A DNA stretch of 64,000 nt from Vitis vinifera (GCF_030704535.1 NC_081806.1:3607001-3671000); one strand, 5' to 3'. Counted from the first letter of the stretch, positions 23,240-34,579 are shown. Program-made: numbers and translations. Notes: generated by a model not told the origin, from the sequence alone.

Positions 23240-23917
23240 ATGGGCCTTTTCAAAAGCCTCTCCATTTCCTCCTTCCTTCTCGCCACCCTCTTCTTCACCT
23301 CCGCCCATGCAGCCATTTTTAATATCCAAAACCATTGCTCCTACACAGTTTGGGCAGCAGCTGTGCCGGGTGGGGGTAGGCGCCTCGACCGGGGACAGTC
23401 CTGGAGCCTGACTGTGAACCCTGGCACAACTGGAGCCCGTATTTGGGCCCGGACCGGCTGCAGCTTCGATGGGGCTGGGCGTGGGAGGTGCCAGACCGGG
23501 GACTGCGGTGGCGTCCTCCAATGCACAGCCTATGGTGCACCCCCCAACACCTTGGCTGAATTCGCACTTAACCAGTTCAACAACCTGGACTTCTTTGATA
23601 TATCCTTGGTCGATGGGTTTAATGTGCCTATGGCCTTTAACCCTACCTCCAATGGGTGCACCCGTGGGATACGGTGCACGGCCGACATCGTGGGACAGTG
23701 CCCCAGTCAGCTCCGAACTCAGGGTGGCTGCAATAACCCATGCACCGTTTTCAAGACCAATGAGTACTGTTGCAATTCCGGGAGCTGTGGCCCGACAGAT
23801 TACTCAAGGTATTTCAAGACTAGGTGCCCTGATGCTTACAGCTACCCTAAGGATGATCAAACCAGCACCTTTACATGCCCTGGTGGTACCAACTATGATG
23901 TTATCTTCTGCCCATAA
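23240..23917 (+). CDS. Thaumatin-like / osmotin-like protein (PR-5), TLP3
   Basis: Intact 225-residue single-exon ORF: signal peptide 1-24 ([11 protein letters not shown]), 16 cysteines, signature [16 protein letters not shown], acidic-cleft segments AEFALNQ and DISLVDGF, ending at FCP. It is close to TLP1/TLP2 but carries LDRGQSW where those have [15 protein letters not shown] for CTANIVGQ and KTNEYCC. Since its residues often agree with only one of TLP1 and TLP2, it serves as an outgroup showing which changed. AATAAA at 24010. Its counterpart in the first block has been deleted, so this gene is single-copy in the window. Confidence 0.93.
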   Translation: MGLFKSLSISSFLLATLFFTSAHAAIFNIQNHCSYTVWAAAVPGGGRRLDRGQSWSLTVNPGTTGARIWARTGCSFDGAGRGRCQTGDCGGVLQCTAYGAPPNTLAEFALNQFNNLDFFDISLVDGFNVPMAFNPTSNGCTRGIRCTADIVGQCPSQLRTQGGCNNPCTVFKTNEYCCNSGSCGPTDYSRYFKTRCPDAYSYPKDDQTSTFTCPGGTNYDVIFCP

Positions 23918-25000
23918 AGCCTCTATTAACTATAGTATGCATGTACTCGCCAGTCTAAACTACTAGGGTGCTTTTGAGTCCATGTTGAGATGCAAAAGTC
24001 TTTGTAAGGAATAAATTTGAGCACATGTATGTGTACTGAATGTGCTCATGCAACAACTTTTCTACGCTAGTAGAATAAATGGATGTTTTTATGAATCTTC
24101 GGGACTTTACACATATTATTAAATCATGTAGGACCTGGTATAGAAGCACTTTGCGTGCAAATATAAGAATTTTTAAAAAATAAAAAATAAAAACCATTCT
24201 ATCAAAATAATTCTAAACTTTTTTTGTCTGGTGGGATTGCACATGAAACATCACTTTGAAAAAGATGGAAAATATTTATAAAAAAAAACTAACTCATTTT
24301 TCCAACGGTTGAATTCAATTTAAATAACAAATCCATCATTATAAAGTAAAAAATAAAATTGTTTTTTCAAAAATCAAGTTTAATATTAAAACAAAACAGA
24401 TAAGAGATTAAAAACAAAAGTTATAAAACCGACAAGAGAGAAGAATGGAATGTGGTAAAAAAAAAACATATTTTGTATTTATTTTTAAATAACAGTTTTT
24501 AATGTTTTAGTAATGGTTTTAAGATGCGTTTTTAATATTTTTTAAAAAATTTAAATATAAAATAATTAAAAATACTTTTTAAAATCGATGTGAAACGCGT
24601 TATTAGACTTTTTAGACCATACAGGTTTTAGGGAAAAAAACAAAATAAAGAAGATTTGATTGTGAGCAAAGCTTTCAATTTTCCATGTAGTGGAAGAAGC
24701 CTTCTATATGGGTATTTTATTTTGTCCTCATAACATGATATTTATCATATTTGGTATCTGCATAGTATATATACAAAATTCTTTTTGATTTTTCTACTCT
24801 TTGCACTTCTTAGTGGTCTGTCTATTACTTTTATATATAATAAAAGTCAATAACTAAATGTAGAGAATTTTTTGCGGGTCCAAACATCACATGGTTAGTT
24901 CATGGAGTTGCTTTCGGAGAGGCCTGAACCACCCACCAGAGTTGAGCTTATCTCTTCGCTTTTACATCTTAAATGACACTAGAAAAAGGTATATGGCATA
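23918..25000. other. 3' flank of TLP3, no gene
   Basis: 3'UTR, then AT-rich DNA. 24300-25000 matches 8320-8994. The first part (23918-24294) is missing from the first block because of the deletion there. Confidence 0.65.
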
Positions 25001-25370
25001 GTAGAAAACTATTTTTAAAAATATTTTTTATTATTTAAATAAATAAAAATTTACCTGAAAATTTTTATTATTATTTTAAATAAGAAAGTGTTTAGAATAT
25101 TTTTTCACTTATTTTCTAAGAATCATTTAAAAAATTTAATTATATAAATATTGAGAAGAGTTGAAAATAAAACATTACATATAATTTTTAAAAATATAAA
25201 AATTTATTAAAAATATTTCAAGTTTCTAAACATGCTTCTAGTAAAAAAAAAAATTAAAAATTGTTTGAAACATATTTTCAAAAATTAATTTTGGACAACA
25301 GTTTTAAAAAATATTTCCAAATAGACCATGAAATATCATTTCAAAATGATTTTAATTAAAGTTGTGCAGA
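25000..25370. repeat. Dispersed repeat, copy 4
   Basis: Block-duplicate of 8995-9405 with a deletion of several dozen bp near 25085. Confidence 0.5.
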
Positions 25371-25439
25371 GTATTTTAACAATGATATGGACCTTATCTG
25401 GAAAATATTTTAAATAAAAAATATATTTTTATTTAAATT

Positions 25440-26211
25440 TGTGCCAGTGTATTTGCTTACAAGTTTATTTATTATCACGTTTCAGAAAAAACATCAGCTT
25501 CAGTTGATAAGTTTTGAAAGATACTTCGTAGTGGACCCACATGGATCACGAATCCATCTAAAACCCAACATTTATGGGCTTTCCATGACATTGGGCCCAG
25601 TCACGTCACGTGTCTTTTAAGTGGAAAATAAACTTTGAAGCGGTTGCTTCTCAGTATTTTAAATGATAAATGATGATATTATCGAAAATAGTCCCAGTCT
25701 CAGAATAATTGAAGCGGCCAATCATATTGGAATAATTCAACAGGCTGTCTCATTGAATTTTGAAATAAATTTTTCCAACGTCATCCACCGACGTTTTTCT
25801 CATTCAGCATTCGGTATTTATGAATTTACATAAAAGTTAAGGCAAATTTCTGAAATTATAAAAAATAAAAATAAAAATGATAATGACGTGGGGCCTCGTC
25901 TCTGCAAAATATTTTAAATAAAATTATTTATTTTCTAAAAACAAACCTTTTTCATTTAAAAAAAAAAAATTATTGGCTTTTGATGATAAGGTTTGAGGAA
26001 AAAAAAGGCCACCCCGCATTGACTCTTTCTTTCATGCCTACGAGCCACAACGAAGTGGACCACAAAGATGATGCCATCATTTGGAATTTTTACAAGCACG
26101 CGGTTTTTCCACATTCACACCAACCCAAGCCCTCCTTCACACTATACAAACCCCTACCCTTTTCCTGGATAGACCACCCTACTCCAACCATCAAGCCTAT
26201 CTTCCTCAACA
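25440..26211 (+). promoter_or_regulatory. Promoter and 5'UTR of TLP4
   Basis: The G-box CACGTG at 25607-25612 follows an extra CACGT copy (TCACGTCACGTG). The distal shared block lies at about 25625-25830 and TGACGTGG near 25886. The proximal TGACG of other promoters reads TGATG here. The TATA position carries TATACAAA (26143-26150), a weaker variant. Confidence 0.7.
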
Positions 26212-26925
26212 ATGGGCCTCTGCAAAATCCTCTCCATTTCCTCATTCCTTCTCACCACCCTATTCTTCACCTCCAGCTATGCAGCAACCTTCAACATCCA
26301 AAACCGTTGCTCCTACACAGTTTGGGCGGCGGCAATCCCAGGCGGGGGCATGCGGCTTGGCTCAGGCCAATCCTGGAGCCTCGATGTGAAGGCCGCCACC
26401 ACCGGAAGCCGTGTTTGGGGCCGTACCGACTGCAGCTTCGATGCGTCAGGGAATGGGAAGTGTGAGACCGGGGACTGTGGTGGCCGCCTCCAATGCAAGG
26501 CCTATGGTACACCCCCTAACACCTTAGCCGAATTCGCACTTAACCAATACAGCAACTTGGACTTCTTTGATATATCTTTGGTTGATGGATTTAATGTGCC
26601 TATAGCCTTTAATCCTACTTCCAATGGGTGCACCCGTGGCATCAGTTGCACCGCCGACATCGTGGGAGAGTGCCCCGCTGCGCTAAAGACTACCGGTGGT
26701 TGCAACAACCCATGCACCGTTTTCAAGACCGATGAATATTGTTGCAATTCTGGGAGCTGTAATGCTACAGATTTCTCAAGGTTTTTCAAGACTAGGTGCC
26801 CTGATGCTTATAGCTACCCTAAGGACGATCAGACAAGCACCTTCACATGCCCTGGCGGTACCAATTATGAAGTTATCTTCTGCCCATCAGCAGTGCCACA
26901 AACATGTGTTTTTATTATAAATTAA
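26212..26925 (+). CDS. Osmotin-like / thaumatin-like protein, TLP4, with a foreign C-terminal extension
   Basis: A 237-residue ORF: signal peptide 1-24 ([11 protein letters not shown]), 16 family cysteines, signature [16 protein letters not shown]. Its relatives TLP7 and TLP8 end at FCP followed by TAA; here the DNA changes right after TTCTGCCCA and the frame runs on for 12 residues ([12 protein letters not shown]), adding a 17th cysteine. The native 3'UTR and polyadenylation region are missing. The downstream DNA is a repeat, so the tail comes from an insertion or replacement, not from a vacuolar propeptide. Whether the odd cysteine hinders folding is unknown. Confidence 0.85.
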   Translation: MGLCKILSISSFLLTTLFFTSSYAATFNIQNRCSYTVWAAAIPGGGMRLGSGQSWSLDVKAATTGSRVWGRTDCSFDASGNGKCETGDCGGRLQCKAYGTPPNTLAEFALNQYSNLDFFDISLVDGFNVPIAFNPTSNGCTRGISCTADIVGECPAALKTTGGCNNPCTVFKTDEYCCNSGSCNATDFSRFFKTRCPDAYSYPKDDQTSTFTCPGGTNYEVIFCPSAVPQTCVFIIN

Positions 26926-27261
26926 TTTGTGGTAAAAAAAACATTTTGTGTTACAAGATTTTTTTTCCACAAAAAAATATTTCCGACCAGTTTGTTGCTA
27001 CAAATTCGTAAACAATTATTTTTAATCACAAAATTTAATTTTATAATAAAATAAATAATTTTTTCATAAAATAAATTTTATAACAAAATATCAATATTCA
27101 CCATTAAATAAAATTTATGATAAAATGTCATTTTTCACCGTAAAATAAAATTTGTGACAACACATCGTTTTTCATGAAAATAATTACGATAATATGCGAC
27201 TTTTTTGTTATAAAAAAATTCATGATAAAAAATTACCCTTCTACCAAAAAACATTAATTGT
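26890..27261. repeat. Unnamed repeat replacing the TLP4 3' end
   Basis: About 370 bp with several degenerate units of a TAAAATAAAATTTGTGACAA-like word spaced roughly 40 bp apart. This resembles sub-terminal repeats of a DNA transposon such as a CACTA element, but clear ends and a target-site duplication were not found. Homology with other TLP downstream regions resumes near 27262 (CGGTCCAAACC). Confidence 0.5.
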
Positions 27262-27540
27262 AACGGTCCAAACCACTGGTCTTGACAAGGAAATATGACA
27301 TACAGTCAAGGAGGGTTTGCTTAAAAGTCATTATCCTACTTGGAAACTACCTCCCTTATTGGGGTACATGGCATTTTTTTAATAATATTTGACTCACTTT
27401 TCCGGGAAACCTAGTTGTAGAAGTCCAAACAGGTTGCTTTTCAGGGGAATTCACGGCATAAATAGAAAAGAAAGTTGCCAGAAATGCCCTAACTGATTAA
27501 AATCATTACCTTTAATTGCAGAGAATTATGTCTATCAATT
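27262..27540. repeat. Shared TLP downstream block
   Basis: Homologous to 32290-32760, 36330-36640 and the pieces flanking the fold-back element (39290-39446, 42937-43020). Landmarks: CGGTCCAAA, TTGACAAGGAAATAT, GGATTTG/GGGTTTGC..AAAAGTCA, TTTGACTC, and a TATA-like GGCATAAATAG. No ORF follows it; possibly an old promoter or 3' region. Confidence 0.55.
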
Positions 27541-28324
27541 AAATAAATTATAAATATATGTTTGAATTGATTTTTAAGAAATTGAATGGTTTTTTAAGTT
27601 CAATAAGAATTTTAATATTGATTTAACTAATTTTATTTAAAAAGCTTATGATTTAAAAAATAGTTTTATATGATTTAGATAAGAAATTATTTAATATTTA
27701 ATATAAGTTTTATAATACTAATATTATGTATTAAAAATTATGATTTTGGTTGGACTCTCAACATTTAGTTAAATCTAAAAGTAGAAAACTATTTCAAACA
27801 AAGTCATGTTTTCTATTTCATTATTAATTAATATATATTTTTTTTAATTCGGATGTGAAAAGGTGTTTCAAAGTTTAAGATTGTCTAATATTTTAAATCA
27901 AAATCTCAATACTTAAATTAAAGAAAAATTTAGATCGTATTTATTTGTTTAATTGAATAGAAAAAATTAAAATATTTAATTTTTTTAATTTTAATTAAAA
28001 GTAATCTATTTATATTAATCAATATAACGAAATCGAATATATTGATAATAAATTTACTTTAAATATCTTAATTGATATTAATATATTACTTGAACTGAAA
28101 AAACTAAAAAGCAAAAAATAAACTCCACACTTAAAAAGATTCTGGGCCATGGATACAGAAGCCCAAAAGATTTATTGATGGGGGCAGTGGGCCTGGCCTG
28201 CCGTGTGCAGCTGCATTTGTTTGACTTGTCCTCAAGCCTAGTCAACGTCTCCGTTCAATGAAGCTGATGTATCGAAAAATCCCAAAAAGCCTCATTTTTC
28301 CCGCCAAACGCGTAAACCCCAAAA
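27541..28324 (+). promoter_or_regulatory. Upstream region of the TLP pseudogene
   Basis: Collinear with 43085-43567, the upstream region of TLP9: GGGCCATGG, GAAGCCCAAAAGATTTATTG, CAGCTG, a TTTGACTTG box (W-box core TTGAC), CGTTCAATGAAG. No clear TATA box. AT-rich further upstream. Confidence 0.55.
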
Positions 28325-29000
28325 TGAGTTTCTTCTGCAACTGCAGCAATCTCTCTACTTCCTTCTTCCTCCTCATCTTCATCAATGCAACCATTTTCGA
28401 AATCCGAAACAGCTGCCCCTATACCGTCTGGGCAGCCGCCTTACCCGGCGGCGGAAGGTAACTCGACCAAGGCCAGACCCGGAACCTTTCAGTGAGCTCC
28501 AACACAACCCAAGGCCACATCTGGGGCAGAACCAAGTGCAGTTTCGATGAAGCCGGAAGGGGGAACTGCGAGTCCGGTGGATGTGGAGGCCTCCTTGAAT
28601 GCCAAGAATATGGTTCACCGCCCAACACCATTGCCGAGTACGCCATAAACCAATTCAACAAAACTGATTTCTTCGATATTTCTCTGGTGGTTGGATTCAA
28701 CCTTCCAATGGAGTTTAGCCCAACTTCTGATGGGTGCAAACGTGGGGTCAAGCGTACGTGCGACATTAACGGGCCGTGCCCAAACGAGTTGAGGGACCCG
28801 GGTGGGTGTAACAACCCATGTACCGTTTTCAACAATACTCAGTACTGTTGCAATACCGGGAGCTGTTAGCCTACACCTTCATGTTTTTCAAGGCTAGCTG
28901 CCCAGATGTATACAGTTACCCTTTGGGAGATGATTCAATCGGTACGTTTACCTGCGCCGCATGCACTAACTATCGTATAGTCTTCTCCGAGTTTTGGGGT
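28325..29000 (+). pseudogene. Thaumatin-like pseudogene (paralogue of TLP9)
   Basis: The start [17 protein letters not shown], the mature start [17 protein letters not shown] and most of the family cysteines are readable and closely match TLP9 (43568). The gene is broken: a stop (TAA, 28458-28460) interrupts the GGGRQLDQ region; after SGSC a Gly codon has become TAG, and a 4-bp loss just beyond shifts the frame. The last residues are altered (TTCTCCGAG where TLP9 has TTCTGCCCT). It shares the SGGC variant of the signature with TLP9. A fold-back element begins right at its 3' end. Confidence 0.9.
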
Positions 29001-29008
29001 AGCCCAAA

Positions 29009-30440
29009 GTTTAAACCTTTTTGCAAAACTTACAATCAAACTCGTCCTTTTTATTATCACCTAGAGTCATATTATGTTTTTTTTTTCAAAATTTAAGTTG
29101 AAAATTTTATTTTTGAATTGAAGCCATAATTAATAACCAAGACTTCATTTTGAACGGAAACCTCATTTGATAAGTGAGACTTAGTTTTTTAATTAAAACC
29201 TCATTTTGACAATTAAAACTTCATTTATTAAACTAAAACCTTAATTGTGACTTTAGTTATTTTTTTTACTTTAAAATTTAATTAAAAATATTAAATTTCA
29301 AATTATTATTGAAATTAAAAATATTTACTTTAATAATAAAAAATTATATATTTAAGTTTAAGGATTCAACATTATTCTAATAAAGATAAATTGATAAATA
29401 AAATAAATAAATGAATAATTTTATTTATCAATAAATTAATAATTTTAAAATAATAAAGTTATATAATATATAAATAAAATATAAAATTATATAATTTATT
29501 AATTTAAGTTATATTACAAATACTATATGTTACCGGGCAACTAAAAAGGAAGAAAGTTATGTATAGGTTCTCTCTTTGTAAAGACACGTAAGATTATATA
29601 ATTTTCTTTTTTACTATATGAATATTTAGTAAACAATTTTTGTGACATAGATGAAACTACTAAAACTTATATTTTGTAGTAAACATTTTTTAATTAATTT
29701 TATTAGCTAATTTTAAAATGTATCTTCAAGGCATATATGTTGTGGGTATAAATAATAATTTTTTTTTAATGAAAAATTATAAACATATACTTTAAAATAA
29801 TAATAAAATCTATATATAAAAGCTTAAGAATATACTATTATTTTAATAAAGATAAATTTGTGAAAATACAAATAAATTAATATCTTAAAAATAAAACAAA
29901 TTAAATATCTTAAATTAATAAATTATATAATTTTATATCTTATTATATTTATCAATTTATCTTTAAACCTAAGTCCTAAGTCCAAGGTTTAAATATTTTA
30001 TTATATTTATTAATTTATCTTTATTGAAGTAATACTAGATTTTTAAGTTTAAACATATAATTAATTTATTATTAAAGTATATATTTTTAATTTCAACAAT
30101 AATTTATAATTTAATATTTTAATTAAATTTTAAAGTAAAAAAATAATTAATTGAAGCTTCAATTGAAAATTAAGACTTTAATAAAAAAATGAAGTCTCAA
30201 TTATCAATTGTGAATTCAATTTAAAAATGAGGTATGATTTGACAATTAAGGTTTCAGTTTATAAATGAAACCTTAATTGTCAATTGTGGTTTTAGTTCAA
30301 AAATAAACCCTCAATTGATAATTGAGGTTTTACTTAAATTTTAAAATATATATATATTATGATACGACTCTTATGTGACAATAAAGGACTAGTTTGAACA
30401 TAAATTTTATAAAAATGTTAAATCTTACATTTCTTTTTAT
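29009..30440. mobile_element. Non-autonomous DNA element with long terminal inverted repeats, about 1.4 kb
   Basis: The left arm (about 29009-29230) and right arm (about 30150-30440) are imperfect inverted copies: CAAACTCGTCCTTTTTATTATCAC on the left answers CAAACTAGTCCTTTATTGTCAC on the complement of the right, both followed by AAAATTTAAGT and a series of AACCTCAATT/GAAGTCTTAATT-like words. The interior is very AT-rich with further inverted pieces (AATAAAGATAAATT). No transposase ORF. The exact ends and target-site duplication are unclear. Confidence 0.6.
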
Positions 30441-31086
30441 ACAAGCTTATTTATTTTTGTTTCTTAAAAAAAAAAAAATTATCAGCTTCCCTTGATAAGA
30501 TTTGAGGAAAAACAAAGATGAGGTAGGATTGGCTCTTCCATGCCTCTAAGTCGAGCACCATCTTTTAGATTTTAACAAAGCTTATTGCTAAAATATTTTC
30601 ATTTAGGGTCATTAACTTTAACTTAGGGTTCATCGAGGAACTTTTTCAGAAATAATTCTTAAAAAGTAATTCTCAAGAATAACTTTTAAAAATAATATTT
30701 TAATATTTTTAAAATAAAAAGTTTTGAAGAGCTTAGAATATTGTCAATTTTTTTTTATATTTTTAAATATTTCTTAAAAATAATTCCTATTTATAATACC
30801 TTATTTTAAGACATTCTTCGTGTTTATTCAATAATTCCTAAAAAGTAATTAAAATATAATATATGTAAAAAAAATCACTTTTCATAGTTTTAGTTTTAAA
30901 TTTATAATTAACAATCGAATGTGTTTTTATACTTTTTTTATTCTAAAAACCAAAAAGATAAATCCTTAATAGAAATTTTCAAACATTGTTTTAGTGTCCC
31001 ACCCCAAGTCCACCTTCGCTCTATATAAACTCCTAGCCATTTCCTCACGGACCACCCCAAACCATAAAGCCCATCTTCCTGAAAAA
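30430..31086 (+). promoter_or_regulatory. TLP6 promoter, split by about 390 bp of foreign DNA
   Basis: 30430-30590 matches the proximal module of TLP7/TLP8 (GATAAGATTTGAGGAAAAAC, GGCTCTTCCATGCC, CATCTTTTAGATTTT), though the TGACG word is lost. From about 30590 to 30985 unrelated AT-rich DNA intervenes, then promoter homology resumes at CCCCAAGTCCACCTTCGCTC with TATATAAA at 31022-31029. The distal module is therefore about 390 bp further from the TATA box than in its relatives. Confidence 0.65.
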
Positions 31087-31761
31087 ATGGGCCTCTTCAA
31101 AACCCCTTTAATTTCCTCATTCCTTCTCACCACCCTATTCTTCGCCTCCTGCCACGCAGCCACGCTGATCAACATCCAAAACCATTGCTCCTACACAGTT
31201 TGGGCGGCGGCGGTACCAGGTGGGGGCAGGCAGCTTGGTCCGGGCCAATCCTGGAGCCTCGATGCGAACCCTGGCACAGCCCGTGTGTGGGCACGTACCA
31301 ACTGCACCTTTGATGGGTCAGGGAACGGGACGTGTGAGACCCGAGATTGTGGTGGCCGCCTCCAATGCCAAGCCTATGGTACACCCCCTAACACCTTGGC
31401 CGAATTCGCACTTAACCAATTCAACAACATGGACTTCTTCGATATATCTTTGGTTGATGGATTTAATGTGCCCATGGCTCTTAATTCTACTTCCAATGGG
31501 TGCACCCGTGGCATCCAATGCAGCGCCGACATAGTCGGACAGTGCCCTGATGAGCTCCGAGCTCCCGGTGGTTGCAACAATCCATGCACTGTTTTCAGGA
31601 CCGATGAATATTGTTGTTATTCTGGGAACTGTGGCCCTACAACTTACTCCAAGTTTTTCAAGGATAGGTGTCCGGTGGCTTATAGCAACCCTAATGATGA
31701 TCAAACAAGCACCTTTACATGCCCTGGTGGTACTAACTATGATGTTATCTTCTGCCCATGA
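31087..31761 (+). CDS. Thaumatin-like protein, TLP6 (divergent member)
   Basis: The intact 224-residue protein is read from the ATG at 31087, not from the in-frame upstream ATG at 30994. The chosen start gives [24 protein letters not shown], the family signal peptide, and fits the TATA box 65 bp upstream. All 16 cysteines remain. Odd points: the signature reads CETRDCGG, with Arg in place of the usual Gly/Ala; the C-terminal PDAYSYP box reads PVAYSNP; and there are several new N-glycosylation sequons (NCT, NGT, NST). It may have relaxed constraint or a changed surface. AATAAA at 31821. Confidence 0.9.
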   Translation: MGLFKTPLISSFLLTTLFFASCHAATLINIQNHCSYTVWAAAVPGGGRQLGPGQSWSLDANPGTARVWARTNCTFDGSGNGTCETRDCGGRLQCQAYGTPPNTLAEFALNQFNNMDFFDISLVDGFNVPMALNSTSNGCTRGIQCSADIVGQCPDELRAPGGCNNPCTVFRTDEYCCYSGNCGPTTYSKFFKDRCPVAYSNPNDDQTSTFTCPGGTNYDVIFCP

Positions 31762-32290
31762 TGCCTCTACTAGTCCTGTTAGACGATTTGGTACCATCTT
31801 GGGATCCAAATGTCTAGAAGAATAAATTTGAGCACATGTCCATGTCCATAGTCATGTAATAAGATTTCTACCATCATAGAAATCGAATGATTTTCAGAGG
31901 GGTTAGAAGCTTTGAATAATGTTTAAATGTGCTTTACTTATAAAAGTTTAGAACTAATTCTTCATAAAAATAATTTTGTCCAAGTGTTATTGTTTAAGAG
32001 TTTATTTGATATTGAATTATGAAAGTATTTTGAATTATTTTAACATTTAAAAAATAATTTTTCTTTAAATATTAAAAAATTTAAAAATGCTTCTTATAAT
32101 TATTATCAAATAAACTCTAAATACTATATATTAAAAACATAATTACTAGAATGACCTCTAAATGAATTCATATTTTAAGTACACCGAGAATGATAGAATT
32201 CAGTAATGGTGTTTTAAATTAAATTGGTAAATATTTTGGGATTTTCCATTTGAATAATTTTTAGAAGTGAATAAATTATTTTTCAGCTCT
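31762..32290. other. 3' flank of TLP6, no gene
   Basis: 3'UTR, then AT-rich intergenic DNA; nothing coding seen. Confidence 0.6.
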
Positions 32291-32760
32291 AACATAAACA
32301 AATCCTGTTATTGTGGTGTGGAAAAACCTTTGCTCAAGAGTCAAGAGCGGTGGTGGAGGCTTGAGTTACGTACCCAAGTTGAATTTTTGTAAAAGGATGT
32401 GGAGGAGTAGAGTACAAGGAAAATTGATTTGCGGACAAGACCAGTTAGTTAGTGAAGCTTGATTAAAGTCGAAGTTTTGGTGTTTTCTCCCAAGACTTCC
32501 TTTGTAGTGGTCCAAAAAATTGGTAAGGAAATATGACAGACATCGAAAGAGGATTTGGCTAAAAGTCAATAACTATTTGGAGCTATGTTCCCTTCTCGGG
32601 GCGATGGCGTTTGCTAGTAATCTTTGACTCGCTCTTCCCCGTAGCTTCCATAGCAGTCCAAACCGGTTGCTTGTTCAAGGAAAACACCGTATAAATAAGA
32701 GGGAAGTGGCTAAAAGTCTAACTAATTAAAATCGTAGTCATTTATTGTGTGGAATAGCGG
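32290..32760. repeat. Shared TLP downstream block, second copy
   Basis: Landmarks GAGCGGTGGTGGAGG, TACCCAAGTTGAATTTTTGTAA, ACAAGGAAAATTGAT, GAAGCTTGA, TGGTCCAAAAAATTGGTAAGG and CACCGTATAAATAAG occur in the same order as in 36330-36640 and 27262-27540. Confidence 0.6.
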
Positions 32761-32892
32761 GACACATACGTATTGAAGTTGAACTTGTCCATCAATTAAA
32801 TCTAATACAATTTTCTTTTTCAATCCAACTATTACGTAATAAATTTTAAATTTCAAATATATTTGCTTTTAAAATTTACTCAAACCAATTTA

Positions 32893-32945
32893 ATAACTTA
32901 CAAATAACTAATTCAATAACTTGGACTTCTTTAATATAGTATTGT
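32893..32945 (+). pseudogene. Shard of a TLP coding sequence, about 50 bp
   Basis: CTAATTCAATAACTTGGACT followed by TCTTTAATATAG matches the TLP codons for [12 protein letters not shown] (CCAATTCAGCAACTTGGACT, TCTTTGATATATC) with few differences, but nothing on either side is TLP. It is the remains of a lost array member or a templated insertion. Confidence 0.6.
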
Positions 32946-33271
32946 CCAAGCATATATTTGATATGTCTTTAATTTATTTTTAATTGTGCTTCTAAGCTAC
33001 GTTTGGTTCTCGAAAAATTTGAGAGAAAATTTAAAAGAAAAAAATTACAGATGAAAAAAAATAAAAAATAGTTTAAATATAATAAATTATATTTGATTTG
33101 ATTTTCTATTTTTTTTTATAGTGAAACAAAATATGAGAAAACCATTTTTATTAATATTTTTTTTCTTTAGAACACTTTCCAACATAACTTACCATTTATT
33201 TTTTTGGTCATGCAAAAGTTGATGTAAAAAATATAGTTAGTCTCTCTTATATCATTCATTTGAAATTGAGT

Positions 33272-33562
33272 AGATTAATGGTGTTTGTTTTTTTGGTTTT
33301 TTACTTAAAGCAATTTAGTTTTAGAATTTAGGTTGTTTGTTTTTCTACTTTTTCATGACTTATTATAAACTTTTTACTAAATAGAAAAAGTCAAAATATG
33401 TAGCTTTTTCTAAGTAGGAAAAATAACATATTGATTTTTTTTACTTTTTAATACTTAATAGAAATAAAATACTACAAAAACAAATAACCTAATATTTAAC
33501 ACTATTAAGCATTAAGGTTCTATTTAGAATTAAGTAAAAAAACAAACATCATCTTCACACTA
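33272..33562. mobile_element. MITE-like element, about 290 bp
   Basis: Terminal inverted repeats: left GTGTTTGTTTTTTTGG followed by TTTTTTACTTAA; the right end, complemented, GATGTTTGTTTTTTTACTTAA. Non-coding. hAT-like by look; target-site duplication not resolved. Confidence 0.5.
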
Positions 33563-34496
33563 AGTAATAACCCTATATTAGTCCTAATAAGTAATAAAAT
33601 TCCTCTACTAATACATGGTATGGATAAAATATTTACTAAATTAACAACATGAATGTAAGTAATTTAGATATTAGTAGGATATATTTTTGTCTTAATTATT
33701 TAAAAATATAAACATATTTATATTAGGTTCTTGCTTTTTATAAATATTAATTCAACATTTTTAGTAATTTTTTTTTTAAATTTAATAATTACATAACCAA
33801 AAGTAAAAAAAAAAAAAAATCATTTTATGATGATTTTTTGTCAATTTTCAATGATTTCTTTCTAGTTCTTTGTTTTCAGTAGGTTATTGAGTTAATAAAG
33901 AAATAATGAAATATAATGTGATTGGGTTTTGGGTATTTTTTTTTTTTATAATTTGTTTAAAAAAAATTAGATAATAAAAATATCATATATATATATTTTG
34001 TTATAAAATTTTTAAAAGGAAAAAAATTGTTGCTAAATATGATTTTCAAAAACATTTATCACAATTTTAATTCAAAAAATTGAAAAATAAAAGTGTAATG
34101 GAAGATACTACTAATGTAGTACAAGCAATAAATATTTTTACCCTTAGTTGTGAAAAATATAGAGGAAAGAAATTTTATGATGTCTGTTTCTAGAAGGTTG
34201 TAGGAAACCTGTTTGCCACGCCAGCCTATTAATATTTTCTTCTTCGAAAATTAAGAAATTATGGCATTTTTTTAAAAAAAAATTATGCTTAAAAATAGTT
34301 TTTTATTTAGAATATAAAACTTAAATTTAAAGAAATTGAGAATATATTCTAAAACTGAATTATCTTTTAGAATAAATTTAAGGGTTTTTTTTTATTATGT
34401 TCTATTAAATAATAATTATTAAAAATATGAAAATTATTTTTTTTTAAAAATATATTATATATGTGTATGTCAACTTTAAGAAAAATAAATAAATAA

Positions 34497-34531
<35 letters not shown>

Positions 34532-34575
34532 ATGTCTGAGATTTTAAACAAAATTTTATTTATAAAAATAATTAA
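33563..34575. other. AT-rich intergenic DNA, no gene seen
   Basis: Homopolymer-rich DNA with a (TA)n run at about 34500-34528. No recognisable coding or element ends. Confidence 0.55.
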
Positions 34576-34579
34576 AAAT

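Noticed and set aside
26890-26925. TLP4 tail as a vacuolar sorting propeptide
   Set aside because: It begins exactly where homology to the family ends and lies in repeat DNA; it lacks the acidic FPLEM-type pattern of the real osmotin tail.
30994-31086. Extended N-terminus for TLP6 ([12 protein letters not shown]...)
   Set aside because: It covers the TATA box and leader; the family start at 31087 gives the proper signal peptide.
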